Source: Rhizophlyctis rosea (lineage: Eukaryota > Chytridiomycota > Chytridiomycetes > Rhizophlyctidales > Rhizophlyctidaceae). From it: 13,028 nucleotides of DNA. The stretch spans positions 1 through 13,028 of the forward strand of contig JADGJC010000634.1 of the NCBI GenBank assembly GCA_027596075.1. Direction: 5' to 3'. The notes under the pieces were generated by a model, which was given only the letters and a program-made list of their open reading frames with translations, ran no database searches and was not told the origin of the DNA. Positions 9,769 to 13,028 of this stretch are shown in pieces. The translations under genes were made by a program, and so were the position numbers. Numbering within the stretch: position 1 is the first letter of the stretch; each line of letters opens with the position of its first letter.

Positions 9769-10563
9769 ACCCGCGCCTAAAAACGCGGATGGGCAACGGG
9801 TTACTTAGTCGGACACGTCCGCTGAGGTCAAGGGAGTGCCATACGTTTCAGTACCTCCTATGCGTGCCAGGACTTCAGACATGTTTTACGATTGTGCTCG
9901 AGAAATATGAAATATCCGGCGAGTTGCGTCTAGATGAGGCCTGGGAAATGAGTGATGTTCAACCAGTTGCAAATCGGCGCGTGGATCATTCTCAGCGATG
10001 TGCTGCACCATGTGGCGTGTCAAACATCGCTGCAGTATGACGGTAACTGTGCTCTACCTTATTATGGAGATGCCTTGGAGTTTCCGTGGGGATAGTGGTC
10101 GGATGACCTGTGGGAAGATGGCGGAGTCAAGTTGGTGGGTGGTAAGAGGTGAAGCACGATGTGCGCACCCTAAAAATGAAAATGCCGATGACGCACGGAT
10201 GGCAGAGTTGAGCTGCCAGAGCCGTGAGATCTATTCTGGGGGTCGTGGCGCAATGTGATCGGTGTTGTGATTGTTGAAATTTTGGGCCATTCACGCCGAC
10301 CCGGTGTGATCATTCCTCTGATACCACACTATGACGGAGAACCGCGCCCAATTTCAGGTGAGCGGCCTTGCATGAGAACGTGCCGAACCGACCGAGAATG
10401 CGTGATACAAAAAAGACAGACAGTCCAGACCAAAAAAATTCGAGCTGATGGGGGTTTGACGCGGGCAAATGTCCGACTGGTTCACGCAATTTCCACATAT
10501 CCAACCAACATTCCGGGCGCTCGTTTACTTCGCTTGTGCAAAGACTGACCACTTGCGAACTCA
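9769..10563. other. Upstream region of the dehydrogenase gene, no gene seen
   Basis: This should contain the NADH dehydrogenase promoter near 9769-9900. I see no clear TATA box on the minus strand. Plus frames at 9789-10040, 9998-10258 and 10255-10548 and a minus frame at 10310-10564 are short, overlapping and without domains, and I take them as chance. Confidence 0.5.
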
Positions 10564-10773
10564 ATACTTAACCCGAAACGCGGCGGTTGAATCATTGATG
10601 GACGCCATGGATCGAACTTTTCGCGAACCGACGGATTCGCCCCCATGATGTGGGTGTAGGCAGCAGTCTGCATATGATGAAAATCACACCCCATGTCACC
10701 GATAATGTGTCAAATGGCCTGAAATTTGACGCCATGATTGTTTGCATGTTGCTTGAATACATCGCAAGGCTAA
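10564..10773. repeat. 210-bp direct repeat, copy A
   Basis: It aligns without gaps to 11087-11296 (offset 523) with 9 mismatches by eye (about 96% identity). An uninterrupted identical core covers about the last 100 bp, except the final 12. The flanks of the two copies are unrelated. Ends are ATACTTAACCC and GGCTAA, not the TG...CA of an LTR, and I see no target-site duplication. On the minus strand it carries a phrase NFRPFDTLS and, one frame over, MGCDFHHMQTAAYTHIMGAN. The piece may therefore derive from a coding repeat with a frame shift. Confidence 0.9.
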
Positions 10774-11086
10774 CTCCCGCTCCTGGCCTCATTGACAGTC
10801 ACGAGATGTATATTTGGCAAAAAATGACACATCGGACAAGCCGCGCTGAGCCCTGATATTGGCAGTGTTGAGGCGCCAGGACATTCCCCCATCCATAATC
10901 AAGCTTTGCCGGGAGGTATGTGCGGAATTCTTGGCATAGCTAACGCATCTCACAAAGAAACGATCTGAAGCCATATGCTCACTTGTTCCATGCCCAAAAT
11001 TCATGTGAAATTGGCAATGTTTACATGTAATGTCCATCAGCTGGGGCCCAACACAAGAAGCAAGGGTTGACGGAGTGAGAGCTGCC
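10774..11086. other. 313-bp spacer between direct repeats
   Basis: Read on the minus strand it continues the open frame that begins in copy B (see 10789-11217). It does not resemble the sequence flanking the pair, so the arrangement is not a simple 523-bp tandem array. Confidence 0.6.
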
Positions 11087-11217
11087 ATACTTAACCCGAA
11101 AAGCGGCGGTTGAATCATTGATGGACGCCATCGATTGAATTTTTCGCGAACCGACGGATTCGCCCCCATGATATGGGTGTACGCAGCAGTCTGCATATGA
11201 TGAAAATCACACCCCAT
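10789..11217 (-). pseudogene. Open frame in repeat, possible transposon-gene remnant
   Basis: A 142-codon frame starts with ATG in repeat copy B and runs through the spacer. Its middle reads ITCKHCQFHMNFGHGTSEHM, giving the order C-x2-C-x7-H-x4-H and a further C about a dozen residues on (FFVRC). This loosely recalls a BED-type zinc finger of hAT-like transposases. The nearby NFRPFDTLS phrase of the repeats, in another frame, loosely recalls the conserved PF segment that follows such fingers. There is no catalytic domain, no terminal inverted repeat seen and no upstream coding frame. I infer a degraded transposon piece, but the family call is weak and it may be chance. Confidence 0.3.
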
Positions 11218-11296
11218 GTCACCGATAATGTGTCAAATGGCCTGAAATTTGACGCCATGATTGTTTGCATGTTGCTTGAATACAGCGTAGGGCTAA
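11087..11296. repeat. 210-bp direct repeat, copy B
   Basis: Partner of 10564-10773 in the same orientation. Mismatches cluster at the two ends (around 11102, 11136-11145, 11177, 11185 and 11285-11290). That is consistent with gene conversion of the core, or with a shared core inserted in two older copies. Confidence 0.9.
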
Positions 11297-11392
11297 TTGT
11301 GACCGGTCAGGGCACTTTGGCTCGATAGCTGAGTGTAGCTAGCTAGCGGTTGACCATGATGTGCTATGTACACCCCAACACCTAGGAGCCTA

Positions 11393-11433
11393 ATCACTTC
11401 ATAGCGAAGAGAGTTCGCGTAACATGAAGTGAT
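11393..11433. repeat. Compound hairpin (10 + 5 bp stems)
   Basis: ATCACTTCAT (11393-11402) pairs perfectly with ATGAAGTGAT (11424-11433). Nested inside, GCGAA (11404-11408) pairs with TTCGC (11414-11418) around a GAGAG loop. Confidence 0.85.
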
Positions 11434-11446
11434 CAAGTTGGCCACT

Positions 11447-11471
11447 AGACTCTTTGGGGCCTAAAGAGTCT
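11447..11471. repeat. Perfect 9-bp hairpin
   Basis: AGACTCTTT (11447-11455) pairs with AAAGAGTCT (11463-11471) around a 7-nt loop, GGGGCCT. Confidence 0.85.
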
Positions 11472-11710
11472 TGAACAACTTTAAACGTCATCATTTGGTC
11501 GGGTTTAGAAGGTTGAGCACCCCCGCAAAATTACTTTGGACTGAGGTTTCATGATAAACAGAGGTTTACTATGAGATTGATGAGTCGTGGTGACTCATAG
11601 GTGTTTCCAAAATGTAACCCGATTATCCTGAGATTTTACAAGTGCGTAGAGCTTGTTAAGGGGATGAAAATTTACTTCTTTGACCTAATTCCTTTAGGAA
11701 TTTAGGGAGT

Positions 11711-12118
11711 TGTCAATGTATCACGTCCAAAGCATGGAGGTCCATATGGGAAATATAAACCTGGAGCATGGGTTGAATACCCATGTTTTGGAACAGGGGT
11801 TGGATACCCATGCTTTGGAACATAGTAATACTATGTGAGGCCAGTGCTTTCGGTCATAAAAGTGTGCTCCTGATTTTGTAAGCGTTCGAGCAAGCCACTT
11901 GAAGATGGCGCAGCCAATCAGGAGCCGCCAAGAGGTTTTCTTCTGACCAAGCCCGGCTGATGGTTCAAGTCCACTGAGGGTCAAAGAAGATAGCCGCAAG
12001 CATCTTAGACTTCCAGAATTCATCTTTACACTAAAAGTGACGGGCGTAGTTTTAGTTTACTATTATTCTTTGGTTACCATTCCAGCATTTACCCATTTGC
12101 TCCCCAGGACTTGTTACA
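11711..12118 (+). mobile_element. Probable 5' LTR of a Ty3/Gypsy-like retrotransposon
   Basis: Immediately upstream of the gag frame, a stretch starting TGTCAATG (11711) and ending GTTACA (12118) has the TG...CA ends expected of an LTR and a TATA-like ATATAAAC at 11753-11760. The sequence just after it (TAGTATCACCAC) is where a tRNA primer-binding site should lie but is not a clear match to a tRNA 3' end. The boundaries are a guess because the matching 3' LTR is not in the window. An imperfect 27-bp tandem repeat (11769-11795, 11796-11822; 3 mismatches) and several hairpins lie inside. Confidence 0.4.
11769..11822. repeat. Imperfect 27-bp tandem duplication
   Basis: Two units share GGGTTG, ATACCCATG and TTTGGAACA with three substitutions. 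The first unit overlaps the perfect stem CATGGGT/ACCCATG (11767-11785). Directly after the second is the near-palindrome CATAGTA-A-TACTATG (11821-11835). Confidence 0.85.
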
Positions 12119-12179
12119 TAGTATCACCACAGCGTTACTCTATCCGGTAGCTTTTTTAGAAGGTTTATAGTGAGTCAAT

Positions 12180-12911
12180 ATGGTCAAAGCCGCTAGAAGC
12201 AAGACTGGTTCTTCAAACACCAACACTCCGAAAGGCACTCCACCACCCCCAGAGACACTTGCCGGAACTATGGAAGACCCAGCTCTTATTGAGCCTACCC
12301 GGCCAGAACTACCTCCCACAGAACCTAGTTTCAGCACCACCCCTGCTACGGAAGTCACCACTACCACCACAGCCAACGTCAGTCCCACCGATCTTATGAC
12401 CTTTGTGACTGCGGTTGTCAAGAACCAGCAGATCCAGCAGGAGTATCATCAACAGCAACGGGACTTCAACCAGCAAATGCTGGAACGTGTGACTTCCAAA
12501 CTCACCGTTGACTTTGAGCTTCAGAAGGAACGTCGTCAACATTTAGGTTGTGATCTCCTGCAGTTTGACGGATCCAAACGCGACCGCAAAACGCTGGACG
12601 CCTTCTTCCTCTGTCACCATGACTTCTTGAAGGAGTTTCCAGCCACCTAGCAAGATGGTGAACCCTACGTTCACCACATGCGTACCTACCTTACCGCCGA
12701 TGTCAACCAGTGGTACATGGCCCTGGACCCTTCCGACGTTCCCTTCACCCGTGTCGGCTTCCTCCGGTTGTTCCACCGCGAATTGTGACTTGCTAACAGC
12801 GTCAACATCATCAAAGTTCAACTCCGTGCCCTGAAGTTCGACCGTTCCCTCAACGACTACATCACCAAGTTCAACGCCTTAGCCGTGCAACGACGCGTGT
12901 CACGTGCCTAG
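12180..12911 (+). pseudogene. Ty3/Gypsy-like gag, interrupted by stop codons
   Basis: One frame runs from the ATG at 12180 across TAG (12648-12650) and TGA (12786-12788) to TAG at 12909-12911 without any frame shift. The first 80 residues are Thr/Pro-rich and disordered. A Gln-rich stretch (around 80-110) is likely helical. Then come LLQFDGSKRDRKTLDAFF and, past the first stop, a segment with TADVNQWY and, past the second, QLRALKFDRSLNDYITKFN. Order and content match the Retrotrans_gag capsid domain of Ty3/Gypsy elements. In an intact element this protein builds the particle that packages the element RNA. Both internal stops can be explained by single C-to-T changes (CAG to TAG, CGA to TGA). 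No nucleocapsid zinc knuckle, protease or reverse transcriptase is visible, and similarity fades by about 12890. The copy cannot make a full gag and is probably dead. Confidence 0.85.
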
Positions 12912-13028
12912 ATGAAGATAGTTTAGCCGGAGCTGTGTTACCGGCTAATAATGTATTCTCTGACCCTGGTCAAATATCGCCGAATGATTGTAATTAATTT
13001 CCCGCGTCCAATATGCAACATTGGACTT
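12912..13028. other. Flank after gag with a perfect 8-bp hairpin
   Basis: TTAGCCGG (12923-12930) pairs with CCGGCTAA (12941-12948) around a 10-nt loop. A smaller one, TCCAAT/ATTGGA, lies at 13007-13025. The sequence no longer reads as gag or pol, so the element may be deleted or interrupted here. Confidence 0.6.

Larger units (their letters stand above)
11297..11710. other. Non-coding stretch rich in hairpins
   Basis: No gene is present. It contains four strong inverted repeats at 11393-11433, 11447-11471, 11580-11598 and 11684-11706, described under findings, and a small CTAGCTAG palindrome near 11340. It is probably repeat-derived. Confidence 0.6.

Noticed and set aside
10255..10548. 97-codon plus-strand open frame
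   Set aside because: It overlaps an equally long minus frame, has no domain and no splice support, and lies beside repeats.

Overview
The window looks like nuclear DNA from a fungus. The genes are split by many short introns (59 to 117 bp in the two best-supported genes) with ordinary GT...AG ends. Two proteins belong to typically fungal groups: a Hal4/Sat4/Npr1-type protein kinase and an alternative (type II) NADH dehydrogenase. There is also a decayed Ty3/Gypsy-like gag. The lineage below 'fungus' cannot be fixed from this sequence.

Layout, left to right. Positions 16-114 hold a perfect 40-bp tandem repeat. At 207-1239 (+) are the last five visible exons of the kinase; its N-terminal lobe lies beyond the left edge. 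A G+T-rich downstream stretch holds a canonical G-quadruplex motif. At 2556-3146 (+) is a two-exon gene for a small secreted, six-cysteine, probably GPI-anchored protein. At 4172-5378 (+) is a two-exon gene for an unrecognised multi-pass membrane protein with an EDVPQ motif, followed by a second, tighter G-quadruplex motif. At 5714-5866 (-) is a short open frame that may be a last exon. At 6412-7140 (+) is a gene-like region broken by an in-frame TGA and an apparent one-base frame shift. Converging on it is the 11-exon alternative NADH dehydrogenase gene at 7494-9768 (-), a complete 512-residue model.

The right third (about 9.8-13.0 kb) is repeat territory. It has a 210-bp direct duplication (10564-10773 and 11087-11296) around an open frame with a weak zinc-finger look, and a cluster of hairpins at 11393-11925. 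A probable LTR and leader (about 11711-12179) leads into a gag frame (12180-12911) interrupted by stop codons.

The intact genes do not form an obvious pathway. The kinase family acts on membrane transport, the dehydrogenase feeds electrons into the respiratory chain, and the other two proteins sit at or in membranes and are unknown. I see no convincing new multi-gene system. The most interesting leads are the two G-quadruplex motifs placed just downstream of sense-strand genes, the hairpin cluster, the broken gene and the unknown membrane protein.
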